NCBI GenBank assembly: GCA_002479255.1
Contig: DLMJ01000049.1
Location: forward strand, 62,001 to 126,000
Reading direction: 5' to 3'
Length of the DNA stretch: 64,000 bases
DNA from: Candidatus Binatus soli
Lineage (GTDB): Bacteria > Desulfobacterota > Binatia > Binatales > Binataceae
The position numbers and the translations under genes were made by a program. The notes below the pieces were generated by a model that did no database searches, was not told the DNA's origin, and worked only from the letters and a program-made list of their open reading frames with translations. Shown one piece after another: positions 16,298 through 24,057 of the stretch (position 1 is its first letter; each line of letters opens with the position of its first letter).

Positions 16298-17503
16298 ATG
16301 GCGAAGCGCGGAACAAACGAGGGATCGATCTTCAAGCGCAAAGATGGGCGCTGGGTCGGCTCTCTCAATATGGGCTGGGAAGACGGCAAGCGTAAGCGAA
16401 GACATTTCTACGCCGCAACAGCCGGGGAGGTGCGAGATGAACTGCTCAAAGCTCGTTCCGATCAGTCTCGTGGCCTTCCGGTCCGGACCGAGCGACAGAC
16501 CGTCGCACAGTTTCTCGATCATTGGCTGAAGCACACTCTCAAGGCGAAGGCGAAACCGCGAAGCCATGAGAGTTTTTCAGCAATCGCCCGCCTTCACATC
16601 AAACCAACGTTGGGAAAGATTCAGCTCCACAAGCTCACGCCTCAGCATGTCCAGAAGCTGCTGGACGAGAAGAGCCAGCCGTACAAGGTAAAGAAAAAGA
16701 ACGGTACCGAGGAGAATAAGCAGGGACGCTCGCCACAAACTGTTGCGAATATCGGAACCGTATTGCGAAGCGCGTTAGCACAGGCATTGAAGTGGGGGCT
16801 GGTCGCCCGCAATAGCGCCGCGCTCGTTACTCCTCCGCGTATTACGCGAAAGCAGATCGAACCGCTCGATCCGGAGGGCGCTCGCAAGCTGCTTGGAGAG
16901 GCAAAGGGTTCGAGGTTTGAGCCAGTTTACGTGACGACACTTACGCTTGGTCTCCGACGAGGCGAGGTGCTCGGACTGCGCTGGAGCGATGTCGATATGG
17001 AACAGCGCACCCTTCACGTCAGCCAGTCGCTGCAGCGTTTGCTCACCGGCTCCGACATAAAGGGAAAGAAGAGTGCTCTCCAAGCAACCGAGACCAAGAC
17101 CGACGGGAGCCGGCGGTCGATCGCTCTCCCGGATTCAGTGGTCAAAGCGCTGAAGGCCCGACGCGTCAAACAGGCCGAAGAGCGCCTAGCGGCAGGCTCC
17201 GAATGGAAAGATTCCGGACTCGTATTCACAAGCGCGACCGGTCGAGCGGTGGAGCCAAAAGTTCTTCATCGTGAATACAAAGCGTTGCTCAAGAAAGCCG
17301 AGCTTCCGACCACCTTGCGATTTCATGATCTGAGGCACAGCGCGGCATCTCTTCTGCTCGCGCAAGGCATCCATCCGCGCGCGATCATGAAGCTCCTCGG
17401 GCACAGCCCGATCACCGTCACCATGAACGTGTACGGCCACGTCATGCCGGCGATGATGCGCGACGCGGCCGACAAGATGGACGCGATTCTCGGCGGCGCT
17501 TAG
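16298..17503 (+). CDS. int: tyrosine recombinase / phage-type integrase
   Basis: Site-specific recombinase of 401 residues. An AP2-like N-terminal arm-binding domain (GSIFKRKDGRWVGSL), a SAM-like core-binding domain (RQTVAQFLDHWLKHTLKAK) and the catalytic domain are in order. Catalytic residues seen are Arg220 (LGLRRGEVLGL), His343 and Arg346 (HDLRHS), His369 (LLGHS) and nucleophile Tyr379 (MNVYGHV). The set is complete, so it is probably active. The ATG at 16298 matches the family start; a longer frame has no support. It presumably acts on the tRNA-Glu att repeats. Confidence 0.95.
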   Translation: MAKRGTNEGSIFKRKDGRWVGSLNMGWEDGKRKRRHFYAATAGEVRDELLKARSDQSRGLPVRTERQTVAQFLDHWLKHTLKAKAKPRSHESFSAIARLHIKPTLGKIQLHKLTPQHVQKLLDEKSQPYKVKKKNGTEENKQGRSPQTVANIGTVLRSALAQALKWGLVARNSAALVTPPRITRKQIEPLDPEGARKLLGEAKGSRFEPVYVTTLTLGLRRGEVLGLRWSDVDMEQRTLHVSQSLQRLLTGSDIKGKKSALQATETKTDGSRRSIALPDSVVKALKARRVKQAEERLAAGSEWKDSGLVFTSATGRAVEPKVLHREYKALLKKAELPTTLRFHDLRHSAASLLLAQGIHPRAIMKLLGHSPITVTMNVYGHVMPAMMRDAADKMDAILGGA

Positions 17504-17711
17504 TTCCGATCCGATCGCGCGCGACCGCCCTAAACTCCCTTTGGCCAATCTGGACAGTCGCGGCGCTCGCGCAAAATTTGAACGCTGACTTGGATGGGAG
17601 ACGGCGCCCCGGTCACTTCTCAGGAAAGTTAGGCGCCCCGTTTCCAGCCCGGTTTTTCGGTAGTGACGCAGTTTGAAATTTGCCGCACATAGAAACCCAT
17701 TAGGTTAGTCA

Positions 17712-18476
17712 TCAGCCGATGCGAACACTCGCGCCAATCAGACGCAGACCAAGCCTTGCGGCGACGCGCTGAGATGATCGGTTGGACCTTGCCGTGCTGT
17801 AGAAGAGTGCGCGGGCACTGAGGTTCGGCAGCGATGACCAACCGGCGGTAACGGCGGCCGCAAATCCTTGAGCACGGGATCTCGGAAACGTCACCACGCC
17901 GATCTCCGCGCCGATGTCGCCGATGCGAGCTGCGAACGCGATGGACGCAATTTCGTCGTCGGCGAGCGCGACGCACCAAGGCTCCCAGAAGTCGCCGCCC
18001 CCCTTAAAACCTGCGTCAAGCATGGGCTGAGGCAGACCCCGGTCAGCGAGGCGAGCCAGCATCTGCTCGCCCTCCACCGAATCTCCTCGCACGATCCTCG
18101 CGGGGTGCTCGCATTTCAGACTGTTCGGGAGTCTGTAAATGACGCCCTGAGCGATGGTCACGACGGGTTGGCCACGCGACAACAGATCGATGACTTTTCC
18201 CAGACATTGAGGCAGGACATCAGGATCGCGCCATGAGGGCTCCTCCGTGGCTATGGCAAGTAAGCTCAGAGCGATCTGATCCCCAACGTCGTGCCGAACG
18301 CGTGCGATGTTGCCTTGTGGGCACCCCGCGAAGAATAGGCGCGGCCCGGATGAACAATCTGGGTCGTTCTCCCGCTATATGCGCTCTGAGTTGGAGATCA
18401 CAAAAGTCGTCTCGACATCGACATGCAGGAGCCGCAGATCGTCGGCCTCTGCTTCGCTGGAAACGGGTTCCTTCAA
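17712..18476 (-). pseudogene. GNAT-type acetyltransferase gene interrupted by one amber codon
   Basis: A 255-codon minus-strand frame from TTG at 18476 to the stop at 17712, broken only by TAG at 18375-18377 (codon 34). Before it the protein reads LRLLHVDVETTFVISNSERI. After it comes RENDPDCSSGPRLFFAG, and the GNAT core lies near the end (EIGVVTFPRSRAQGFAAAV, then SNRSSQRVAARLGLRLIG). No frame change is needed, so a single base change (for example TGG to TAG) explains the break. Translation might restart at the TTG at 18182, giving only the 156-residue C-terminal half. The island's right end lies next to it. Confidence 0.7.
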
Positions 18477-18596
18477 TTGCGCTTCTCTTTAGCTCTGCGC
18501 GGAGCGCTTCTCATACGAACCGCGTTAGCAATGCGTCGTTCAGCGCTTTCGTGATCCAGCTGAAAGCACCTGAATTCGTTTCACTCTCACTGAAAT

Positions 18597-18625
18597 CCCG
18601 TGGCTGTCAAATGTGGCTGTCAAAT
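18597..18625 (+). repeat. tandem 12-mer pair, possible integrase arm site (right)
   Basis: CCCG, TGGCTGTCAAAT (18601-18612), G, TGGCTGTCAAAT (18614-18625). It shares 16 consecutive bases with 5637-5652, in the same orientation, and lies 46 bases inside the right att repeat. Confidence 0.6.
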
Positions 18626-18668
18626 GGCCTGGGAGCCGCCAAAGTAGTGAAAAAACCCTTTATCTACT

Positions 18669-18743
18669 TGGTGATCCCAGCGGGAGTCGAACCCGCGTTC
18701 CCGACGTGAGAGGCCGGTGTCCTAACCACTAGACGATGGGACC
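18669..18743 (-). tRNA. tRNA-Glu (anticodon CTC)
   Basis: The minus strand folds as a full cloverleaf. Acceptor GGTCCCA pairs with TGGGATC (one G-T pair), the D arm is normal, the anticodon stem CCGGC/GTCGG encloses the loop CTCTCAC with anticodon CTC, and the T arm is GCGGG-TTCGACT-CCCGC. Discriminator A and encoded CCA follow. It is the integration target of the neighbouring island. Confidence 0.95.
18672..18713. repeat. att-like repeat, right copy (within tRNA-Glu)
   Basis: The 42 bases identical to 5505-5546. They form the 3' half of the intact tRNA-Glu gene, from the discriminator base to the 3' strand of the anticodon stem, the usual target segment for tyrosine integrases. Confidence 0.85.
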
Positions 18744-18783
18744 ATCGTCGCGCGCGCCGCAGCGCGCGCTTTGCAAAAATCGT

Positions 18784-18859
18784 TGGCTGAGGAGGCAGGA
18801 CTCGAACCTGCAATCGCCTGATCCAGAGTCAGGTGCCTTACCAATTTGGCCACTCCTCA
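18784..18859 (-). tRNA. tRNA-Gln (anticodon CTG)
   Basis: Acceptor TGAGGAG pairs with CTCCTCA, the anticodon stem CCTGA/TCAGG holds the loop CTCTGGA (anticodon CTG), the T arm is normal, discriminator is G and CCA is encoded. It is 40 bases upstream of tRNA-Glu on the same strand, probably one transcript. Confidence 0.95.
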
Positions 18860-18917
18860 GCGCAGGTCTGCAAATATAACCAACGGCCCTCACCCGCGCC
18901 ACCGAGCCCGTGCGACG

Positions 18918-19457
18918 CTACTTGATCGCGGTGTGGCGGAGCGTCTCGGCGTGACGATTGACCAGCGCGTCGCATCGCGACAGCAACGCCGGGTTGGCCG
19001 AGTGGCGTTCGATCATGTAGCTCAGCTCGCCCAGGTCGTGGACCAGCAAGCGCAAACATCGCTCGTACTCATCGGGCGCCTGCAAAGCCTTCAGCAGATC
19101 CGACACCACATCTTCGAGTTCGGTTTCCTCGACGTCGAGCGCGATCTCCAGCGCGCGTTCGAGCTTGATTCCGGGCATCGCCTCGCCCTGAGACTTTTCG
19201 AGCAGCGACCGCAGCCGCACGATGGTGGCGTCTTCGAGCGAGATCGGACTGGGCTTGTCGAGCATCGATTCCTGATCGAGCACGGTGGTGACCAGGTCCA
19301 GCGCGCCGACGTGCCGCGCTTCGTCACGCGCCATCGCGAACCAGAAATCCTGCAGGCCCGGCTCGCTCGCAAAGATCTTCGCGAAGCGTGCGTACAGCGC
19401 CATGCTTTGTTTTTCCAATGCGATCGTCGCATCGAGAACTTCGCGCGTCGTGGGCAT
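18918..19457 (-). CDS. ferritin-like / rubrerythrin-type domain protein
   Basis: A 179-residue, nearly all-helical protein. ALEKQSMALYARFA and FAMARDEARHVGAL give the Glu and the E-x2-H pattern of a di-iron four-helix bundle. A second Glu-rich helix pair (ALDVEETELEDVV and LVHDLGELSYMIERH) fits the other half of the site. The role may be iron or peroxide handling; neither a rubredoxin domain nor ferroxidase evidence is seen. The start ATG at 19457 begins the domain; a longer frame to 19550 is not supported. It lies between rny and the tRNA genes. Confidence 0.75.
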   Translation of the reverse strand: MPTTREVLDATIALEKQSMALYARFAKIFASEPGLQDFWFAMARDEARHVGALDLVTTVLDQESMLDKPSPISLEDATIVRLRSLLEKSQGEAMPGIKLERALEIALDVEETELEDVVSDLLKALQAPDEYERCLRLLVHDLGELSYMIERHSANPALLSRCDALVNRHAETLRHTAIK

Positions 19458-19553
19458 CGTGGACCGATGATACCTTCTATCTTCGCGGGCGGTAAAGCGC
19501 GGAGGCCCGACCGCGCTCGAGCGATCGGGCCTCCGGATGGAATTGCGCAACTG

Positions 19554-21113
19554 TTATTTCGCGAGCTCGGTCGCGCGCGTCTCGCGAATGACGGTGACCC
19601 GAATCTGCCCGGGATAGGTCATATCGGTTTCGATCTTGCGCGCCACGTCGCGCGCCAGCATCGCGGTGTCCTCGTCCGAAATCTGGGTGGGCTCGACGAT
19701 CACACGCATCTCGCGCCCGGCCTGCACGGCGAAACATTTTTCGACGCCCTTGAACGACTTCGCGATCGTCTCGAGGTCCTCCAGCCGCTTGACGTAGCTC
19801 TCGAGCACCTCGCGCCGCGCCCCCGGACGCGCGCCCGACAGCGCATCGGCCGCATCGACCAGCGGCGCCAGAATCGTCTCGGCCTTGACTTCCTCATGAT
19901 GCGCCGCGATCGCATTTACGATTTTCGCCGACTCGCCGTATTTGCGGGCGATCTCACCGCCGATCAACGCGTGCGAGCCTTCGACCTCGTGAGTCAGCGC
20001 CTTGCCGATATCGTGCAGCAGGGCAGCGCGACGAGCCTGCTTTTCGTTCAGCCCCAGCTCGGCGGCCATCGCGCCGCAGATGAACGCAGCTTCGATCGAA
20101 TGCATCAACACGTTCTGCGCGTAGCTGTAGCGATACTTGAGCATCCCGAGCAGCTTGACCAGTTCGGGATGGATTCCGTGCACGCCGACCTCGATGATCG
20201 CGCGCTGACCGGCCTCGCGGATCGATTCCTCGACCTGCTGCTCGGCCTTGCGAACGACTTCCTCGATACGACCGGGATGAATGCGGCCATCCGAGATGAG
20301 CTGCTGGAGTGCGACGCGCGCTATTTCGCGCCGGATGGGGTTGTGGCACGAAATCACGACCGCCTCGGGAGTATCGTCGATAATTATGTCGACACCGGTG
20401 GCCGCCTCGATCGCCCGGATATTGCGTCCTTCGCGGCCGATGATGCGGCCCTTCATCTCGTCGTTGGGCAGCGCCAGCACCGAGACCGTGCGCTCGGCGA
20501 CGAACTCGCCGGCCAGCCGCTCGATCGCGATTGCGATGACTCGTTTGGCGCGGCGGTCGGCCTCCTCGCGCGCCTCTTCTTCGACGATTCGTATGTGCTT
20601 GGCAGCGTCGGTGCGCGCCTGGCCGATCATCTCGTCCATGAGCGAGCGCTTGGCTTCCTCGCGGGTCAGGCCGGCGACGGCTTCGAGCTTGGTGCGCGCC
20701 TCGTCGATATGTGACTGCAGCAGTTCTTCTTTATCGGTGAGATTTTTCTCGCGCGAGCGCAAACTTTGATCGCGCCGGTTGAGGTCGGCTTCGCGCCGTT
20801 CGAAGGCTTCCTGGCGCTTTTCGAAAGTCTCCTCGCGTGCTTCGAGCTTCTGTTCGATCGCAGCTATTTCGCGCCTGCGATCGCGCATCTCGCGCTCGGC
20901 GTCGGCTTTCGCGCCGACCACGATATCCTTTGCCTTGAGTTCGGCCTCCTTTGCTGCTAGCTGGCTCCTGGTTTGAGCCTCCTTGGTTATTTCTTCGGCC
21001 TGAGCGCGCGCGGCCTGCAGGTTAACGGCGTCCCTACGCTGTTTCGTTATTCCCCAAATGAAAAAGACCGCGCCACCAACTATGAATCCCAGGATTGCGG
21101 TGATTAGAGCCAC
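19554..21113 (-). CDS. rny: ribonuclease Y
   Basis: Membrane-anchored endoribonuclease that starts mRNA decay. A single N-terminal transmembrane segment (residues 3-21), a long charged coiled coil (about 30-200), a KH RNA-binding domain (GRIIGREGRNIRAIE) and an HD phosphohydrolase domain (LLHDIGKALTHE) are in the family order. At 519 residues it is of normal length. Its start overlaps the end of the cyclo-ligase gene by 80 bases, so the two are coupled. The window also encodes an RNase E/G homologue. Confidence 0.97.
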   Translation of the reverse strand: MALITAILGFIVGGAVFFIWGITKQRRDAVNLQAARAQAEEITKEAQTRSQLAAKEAELKAKDIVVGAKADAEREMRDRRREIAAIEQKLEAREETFEKRQEAFERREADLNRRDQSLRSREKNLTDKEELLQSHIDEARTKLEAVAGLTREEAKRSLMDEMIGQARTDAAKHIRIVEEEAREEADRRAKRVIAIAIERLAGEFVAERTVSVLALPNDEMKGRIIGREGRNIRAIEAATGVDIIIDDTPEAVVISCHNPIRREIARVALQQLISDGRIHPGRIEEVVRKAEQQVEESIREAGQRAIIEVGVHGIHPELVKLLGMLKYRYSYAQNVLMHSIEAAFICGAMAAELGLNEKQARRAALLHDIGKALTHEVEGSHALIGGEIARKYGESAKIVNAIAAHHEEVKAETILAPLVDAADALSGARPGARREVLESYVKRLEDLETIAKSFKGVEKCFAVQAGREMRVIVEPTQISDEDTAMLARDVARKIETDMTYPGQIRVTVIRETRATELAK

Positions 21114-21750
21114 CCTGGTTTACCTCCTTGGTCCGCGTTCCGCGAGCTGGCAGTGGCGCTTCGCAGGCTCGATGAACGGCGGACTCAGTCACAATGATGT
21201 TTAGCCGCCGGTCGAGCCCCGTTTCGGGGATTCGATCGAGCAGCTGGAATGAATAGGCGAGTCCCACGCTGATCGCTTCGCGGCCCATCTGGCCGATGAA
21301 ACGATCATAGTGACCCCCGCCACGGCCCAGCCGCTGCCCTTCGAGTCCGAAGGCGACGCCGGGAACACATACGAGAATTTTCGCGAACTTTTTGCTGTCG
21401 AGAGGCTCCGACGACTCGGACGGCGCGAGGATTCCATACGCGCCGCGGGCGAGTTCGGATCGATCGCGAATCCTTCGCGCGACGATCGTGCCCGCCGCCG
21501 CGTCAACGCGCGGATAGAAGACGGCGCGACCAGCGGCCAGCGCGTCGGACAGGATGCGGTCGGTCGAGACTTCGTTACCGTGAGCTTTGTAGAGGACGAT
21601 CGCGGATGCGGCGCGGTAGAACTCGCTCGCGATCATTTGCCGCTCGATGATTTCCGACCATGCCGCGGCGCGCTCGCCGGGGAGCGCATCGCGGGACGCG
21701 GTCATGATCGCGCGTAGATTTTTCTTTTCGTCCGCCACAGTCGTTGCCAT
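21034..21750 (-). CDS. fau: 5-formyltetrahydrofolate cyclo-ligase
   Basis: Converts 5-formyl-THF to 5,10-methenyl-THF with ATP. The hallmark GRGGGHYDRF and the preceding VPGVAFGLEGQRLG are present, as is the N-terminal ATP-site lysine-rich helix (ADEKKNLRAIMTASRDAL). The ATG at 21750 is chosen as closer to family length; a start at 21789 is possible and neither has a strong ribosome site. The last 27 codons overlap rny and are not conserved-looking. In many proteobacteria this gene lies directly after zapA and the 6S RNA gene, as the spacing here also suggests. Confidence 0.92.
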   Translation of the reverse strand: MATTVADEKKNLRAIMTASRDALPGERAAAWSEIIERQMIASEFYRAASAIVLYKAHGNEVSTDRILSDALAAGRAVFYPRVDAAAGTIVARRIRDRSELARGAYGILAPSESSEPLDSKKFAKILVCVPGVAFGLEGQRLGRGGGHYDRFIGQMGREAISVGLAYSFQLLDRIPETGLDRRLNIIVTESAVHRACEAPLPARGTRTKEVNQGGSNHRNPGIHSWWRGLFHLGNNETA

Positions 21751-21789
21751 GGCGGGAGCGGGCTCAACTACTCGATTGCGCGGCGCCAT

Positions 21790-22005
21790 CGCGCACGCCT
21801 GTCGTTCTCGATCCGGCTGACAGCCGGCCTGTATCCGCGATACGTTCCATCGCGAAAGCCTTCGTTGCGGTTGAAAAATATTGCAAGGGCCCCATGCTTG
21901 TAAGCACCGCGCTTAGGCCACTTTCGAGATCCACAATTCCCATTCCCGTCCCCGTCCGAAATCGCTCACCTCTGGGATGCCGCGCGCCGTCACGACGATT
22001 CATGC
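21790..22005 (-). ncRNA. possible 6S RNA (ssrS) region
   Basis: A 216-base gap between zapA and the cyclo-ligase gene on the same strand, the classic place of 6S RNA. The minus strand has several self-complementary parts (for example TCGCGAT repeats and GGCTGTCAGCC). I could not build a convincing full closing stem with a central bubble by eye, so this is a positional suggestion only. Confidence 0.3.
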
Positions 22006-22278
22006 TCATTCGCCGTCGATGGCCGCGGACAGCCGTTTATTCATCGCCGCGATTCGATCCACCAGCTCTTGATGCTCCCGGCGCAGGTGTTCGAGCTCTT
22101 CGGCGAAATTTAACGCAGCCAGGATTGCCAGGTTCACTGAATTGACCGTCTGGCTCCCGGCGCGGATATCCTTGATCTTTTCGTCCACCGTCTCGGCCAC
22201 GGACTTGACCCACTCATCGCCGCCATCGCTGGCGACCGTCAGGCTTTGTCCCATGATCTGGACGTTGACGCCCTTCAT
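22006..22278 (-). CDS. zapA: cell division protein ZapA
   Basis: A 90-residue FtsZ-ring-associated protein. The N-terminal beta strand VNVQIMGQSLTVAS, the helix EWVKSVAETVDEKIKDIR and the following NLAILAALNFAEELEHLRREH coiled coil match the family in order and length. ZapA bundles FtsZ protofilaments. It starts 2 bases after a ZapB-like coiled-coil gene and is followed by the 6S-like gap and the cyclo-ligase gene. Confidence 0.92.
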   Translation of the reverse strand: MKGVNVQIMGQSLTVASDGGDEWVKSVAETVDEKIKDIRAGSQTVNSVNLAILAALNFAEELEHLRREHQELVDRIAAMNKRLSAAIDGE

Positions 22279-22280
22279 CT

Positions 22281-22529
22281 TCAGCCAAGATCGATCCCGT
22301 CGAAGCGGGTGAGAATCTTTTCGATCCTGCTTCGCACGTCGTTGCGCTCGTTTTCATGCTGCTGGCGCTCGGCGTTCAACTGCTTCACCTGGCCGGCGGC
22401 ATCGGCATAGCGTTTTTCGGTTTCCGCGAGTTTCTGGGCGAGTTGCTCATTTTCCTTGCGCAATTGGTGGATGCGCGCCACGGAAGCCTGAATCCGCTCG
22501 TCTAATTGCTTTAATACATCTGTCGCCAT
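22281..22529 (-). CDS. ZapB-like coiled-coil protein
   Basis: An 82-residue, almost wholly coiled-coil protein (heptads from LKQLDERIQASVARIHQL to the end). It lies between ftsY and zapA in the position where small ZapB-like or hypothetical coiled-coil genes occur in related genomes. Function in division is inferred from zapA next to it. No clear ribosome site is visible before the ATG. Confidence 0.75.
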   Translation of the reverse strand: MATDVLKQLDERIQASVARIHQLRKENEQLAQKLAETEKRYADAAGQVKQLNAERQQHENERNDVRSRIEKILTRFDGIDLG

Positions 22530-22576
22530 GAGAAAGAATCTTCTACTTTTAGTTTAATTTTCGATTAACTGACCTG

Positions 22577-23803
22577 TCAAGCTGCATAAGAACCGCTGGC
22601 ACTCTGCTCCCTTGCGCCGTCACTTGCAAACAGCGCATCGACAAACTCACGCGCGTCGAACTCGCGCAAATCCTCGATCGCCTCGCCCAGTCCCACGAAC
22701 CGCACCGGAATTTTAAGCCGATCCGCGACCGCGACCACCACGCCGCCCTTCGCCGTGCTGTCGAGCTTTGCCAGCACCACTCCGGTAAGCGGCACTGCGT
22801 CGCCAAAAATCGCCGCCTGGCTGAGCGCATTCTGGCCCGTATTGGCGTCGAGCACGAGCCACGTCTCATGCGGGGCGCCGGGCAACTCGCGCGCGACTAT
22901 GCGGGCAATTTTCTTGAGCTCCTCCATCAAGTTGACCTTGGTTTGAAGGCGCCCCGCCGTGTCGATCAGGACCGTGCGCGTCTTTCGCGCGACCGCGGCT
23001 TTGACCGCGTCGAAGGCGACCGCAGCGGGATCCGATCCCGGCGATTGCTTGATGATGTCGGCGCCGGCGCGATCGCACCATACCTCGAGCTGCTCGATTG
23101 CGGCCGCGCGAAACGTATCTGCCGCGGCAACGATCACGCTGCCGCGCTCGGCCTTGAACCGGGCCGCGAGTTTCGCGACCGTCGTGGTTTTGCCCACGCC
23201 GTTGACGCCGACCAGCATGATCACCAGCGGCGCATCGCCCGAGTCGGCAGGCCGGCGCTCTGCGGACATCAGGATCGTCGCGATCTCAGCCTTGAGCGCG
23301 TCGCGGATCGCGTCGGGGCGATTGTCGTTGCCCAACTTCGCGCGCACCGCGGCGGCAATCTTCATGCTCGCCTCGACGCCAACGTCGGCGGCAATCAGCG
23401 CTTCCTCAAGGCCCTCGTAAATGTCGTCGATCTTTGCGCTTCCGGTCAGCGCGGCTCTGATGCGCGCCAGAAAGTTTTCGCGCGTCTTGCGCAGACCCAA
23501 CCCGATTCTGACCGGTTCGCGAACCGTCGGAGGCGGCGCGACGTATTGCGCCGGCTCAGCGACGGCCGGCTCGGCGGTTTCGGGCGTCGGTTCAGCCGCG
23601 ATCTCGGCAGCCGGCGGCAGCTCGGCTTCCAGACGGGGCGGACGCGACGGGCGCGCCTTGCGGAGGCTCCACTGAATCAGGACTCCAATGAAAACCAGGC
23701 CCGAACCGGCGCCGGCGGCGATAATCAGAATGAGCGCGATGTCGAAAGGATGCACGTTGCGTCGCCCGGAAAAATAATCCTGAAGAATTTTTTTCTGCGC
23801 CAA
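22577..23803 (-). CDS. ftsY: signal recognition particle receptor FtsY
   Basis: SRP receptor GTPase that docks ribosome-SRP complexes at the membrane. It has an N-terminal transmembrane segment (about 21-44), a proline/alanine/glutamate-rich A region, then the NG domain with G1 GVNGVGKTTT, DTFRAAAIEQL, G3 DTAGRLQ and G4 TKLD-type AKLD. The start is either TTG at 23803 or GTG at 23755; no ribosome site decides. A true transmembrane anchor is less common than the amphipathic anchor of E. coli but is known in other phyla. Confidence 0.95.
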   Translation of the reverse strand: MAQKKILQDYFSGRRNVHPFDIALILIIAAGAGSGLVFIGVLIQWSLRKARPSRPPRLEAELPPAAEIAAEPTPETAEPAVAEPAQYVAPPPTVREPVRIGLGLRKTRENFLARIRAALTGSAKIDDIYEGLEEALIAADVGVEASMKIAAAVRAKLGNDNRPDAIRDALKAEIATILMSAERRPADSGDAPLVIMLVGVNGVGKTTTVAKLAARFKAERGSVIVAAADTFRAAAIEQLEVWCDRAGADIIKQSPGSDPAAVAFDAVKAAVARKTRTVLIDTAGRLQTKVNLMEELKKIARIVARELPGAPHETWLVLDANTGQNALSQAAIFGDAVPLTGVVLAKLDSTAKGGVVVAVADRLKIPVRFVGLGEAIEDLREFDAREFVDALFASDGAREQSASGSYAA

Positions 23804-23829
23804 GAATAACAGTCGCGCTCCCGCTCCGA

Positions 23830-23975
23830 AACCGCAGGGGTGACCCCTGGCCGTGGCGACGGCAGCGCAGTATTAGGCCGTTGGCAGAGTGAGCGCCCGC
23901 CAGCGGCGGGCGGCCTTAACATTGGGTGCAGGGGTCACCCCCTGCAAACCCACGGCGGGTTTCACATTCGATTAC
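23830..23975. repeat. interspersed palindromic repeats between ftsY and the SDR gene
   Basis: Contains GCAGGGGTGACCCCTG (23833-23848), a GGCCGTGGCGACGGCAGCGC block whose complement recurs near 31480-31505, an inverted CCCGCC...GGCGGG, and CTTAACATTGGGTGCAGGGG at 23915, repeated at 32953. These are members of the repeat family seen also at 28.6, 31.3 and 33.1 kb. Confidence 0.7.
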
Positions 23976-24057
23976 GTTCCCGGCTATAAGAAATATGGGC
24001 CGCGACGAGATCGCAAAATCACGCGGACCCTCGATCACGAAGGGAGATCATCTGGAA

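Larger units (their letters stand above)
5505..18713. mobile_element. putative integrated genomic island at tRNA-Glu
   Basis: About 13.2 kb bounded by a 42-bp perfect direct repeat of the 3' half of tRNA-Glu (5505-5546 and 18672-18713). The right copy belongs to the intact tRNA gene. Inside are a tyrosine integrase near the tRNA end and paired short repeats just inside both ends (5637-5664 and 18597-18625) that look like integrase arm sites. Cargo includes HxlR with a molybdopterin oxidoreductase, GH3, aldehyde dehydrogenase, LLM oxidoreductase, YihY, broken genes and a GNAT pseudogene. No conjugation or phage structural genes are seen, so it would be a defective or mobilisable island. Confidence 0.75.

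Noticed and set aside
18846..20714. 622-codon plus-strand frame opposite the ferritin-like gene and rny
   Set aside because: Antisense to rny, which has all family domains. It also starts within tRNA-Gln.
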